A DNA stretch of 7,014 nucleotides from Acidimicrobiales bacterium. GTDB taxonomy: Bacteria > Actinomycetota > Acidimicrobiia > Acidimicrobiales > RAAP-2. Positions within the stretch are counted from its first letter, which is position 1. The number at the start of each line of letters is the position of its first letter. Position numbers and translations under genes: made by a program. The DNA lies in assembly GCA_017883125.1 (NCBI GenBank), contig JADGOD010000109.1:1-7014 (forward strand), read 5' to 3'. A model generated the notes under the pieces. The model was not told where the DNA came from. It worked only from the letters and a program-made list of their open reading frames with translations, and did no database searches. Shown piece by piece: positions 6,838 to 7,014 of this stretch.

Positions 6838-7014
6838 ATGGCTCTCTACCCTCCGAACACGACCTCTCGGAGGCTAACCGGCGAACAGCGCCGCGAGCAG
6901 CTCTTGGCCGTCGCAGCGTCCCTCTTCTCCGAGCACGGCTAGCGCTCAACGGCGATGGATGACGTCGCCGAAGCCGCAGGGGTAACCAAGCCCCTTCTCT
7001 ACCAGCACTTCTCC
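6838..7014 (+). pseudogene. TetR-family regulator, interrupted by an in-frame TAG and cut by the window edge
   Basis: The frame from the ATG at 6838 gives a basic N-terminal arm, then helix 1 (QRREQLLAVAASLFSEHG, residues 17-34), a TAG at 6940-6942, and then without frame change RSTAMDDVAEAAGVTKPLLYQHFS up to the edge. This is the classic TetR DNA-binding domain: helix 1, then T-x-x-D-V-A-x-x-A-G-V as helix 2/turn, then the recognition helix K-x-x-L-Y-x-H-F. In relatives the position of the stop is usually an aromatic residue (Tyr or Phe), so one base change TAC/TAT to TAG explains it. Options: a true nonsense mutation, a sequencing error, or reinitiation at the ATG at 6955, which would lack helix 1. 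No Shine-Dalgarno is visible before 6838. The ligand-binding domain is outside the window, so the target is unknown. Confidence 0.8.
6850..6873 (+). repeat. Perfect 7-bp inverted repeat near the 5' end of the TetR frame
   Basis: CCTCCGA (6850-6856) and TCGGAGG (6867-6873) are exact reverse complements separated by ten bases. They lie 12 bases downstream of the TetR ATG. The right arm contains GGAGG, a Shine-Dalgarno-like sequence, but no start codon follows at a suitable distance. There is no T-run, so it is not an intrinsic terminator. It may be chance in GC-rich coding sequence. Confidence 0.3.

Noticed and set aside
1..7014. Mobile elements, CRISPR arrays, tRNA or rRNA genes and long direct repeats.
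   Set aside because: I read both strands and saw no transposase or integrase motifs, no regularly spaced repeats, and no tRNA-like cloverleaf segments. The space is nearly fully taken by ordinary coding genes.

Overview
The window is GC-rich chromosomal DNA (by eye about two thirds G+C, with strong G/C at third codon positions and frequent GTG starts). Codon use and the style of the glycosyltransferase and TetR proteins suggest a deep-branching actinobacterium, perhaps an Acidimicrobiia-type organism. That placement is inference, since no rRNA or other marker gene is present.

Layout. Positions 1-4637 (minus strand) hold a tightly packed System I cytochrome c maturation operon, read right to left as ccmA-ccmB-ccmC-ccmD-ccmE-ccmF. 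ccmF runs off the left edge only a short way before its expected C-terminus. Each junction overlaps or abuts: ccmA/B by 11 bp, B/C by 1 bp, C/D and D/E by GTGA overlaps, and ccmE/F directly as TAG-ATG. Upstream on the same strand, 4681-5652 encodes a GDP-mannose 4,6-dehydratase (gmd), separated from ccmA by only about 43 bp. A short divergent intergenic region (5653-5755) separates gmd from a plus-strand GT4-type glycosyltransferase (5756-6826). A TetR-family regulator starts 11 bp after it at 6838 and is cut by the right edge. Its reading frame contains a TAG codon in the middle of the helix-turn-helix domain.

How the genes work together. CcmA and CcmB form the ABC transporter that releases holo-CcmE from CcmC. 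CcmC, with the small CcmD, loads heme onto CcmE, and CcmE passes heme to CcmF, which ligates it to apocytochrome c outside the membrane. The thiol-handling partners (CcmG, CcmH/CcmI, a DsbD/CcdA-like protein) are not in the window and may lie beyond the left edge. Gmd makes GDP-4-keto-6-deoxymannose, a precursor of GDP-rhamnose, GDP-fucose and related sugars, and the divergent glycosyltransferase probably acts in surface glycan synthesis. No functional link between the glycan genes and the ccm genes is evident other than adjacency.

I see no mobile element, CRISPR array, tRNA or rRNA. The main points for a second look are System I in a possibly actinobacterial genome, the interrupted TetR gene, the gmd-ccmA junction, and the CcmE heme-binding motif variant. 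I did not find a convincing previously undescribed system.
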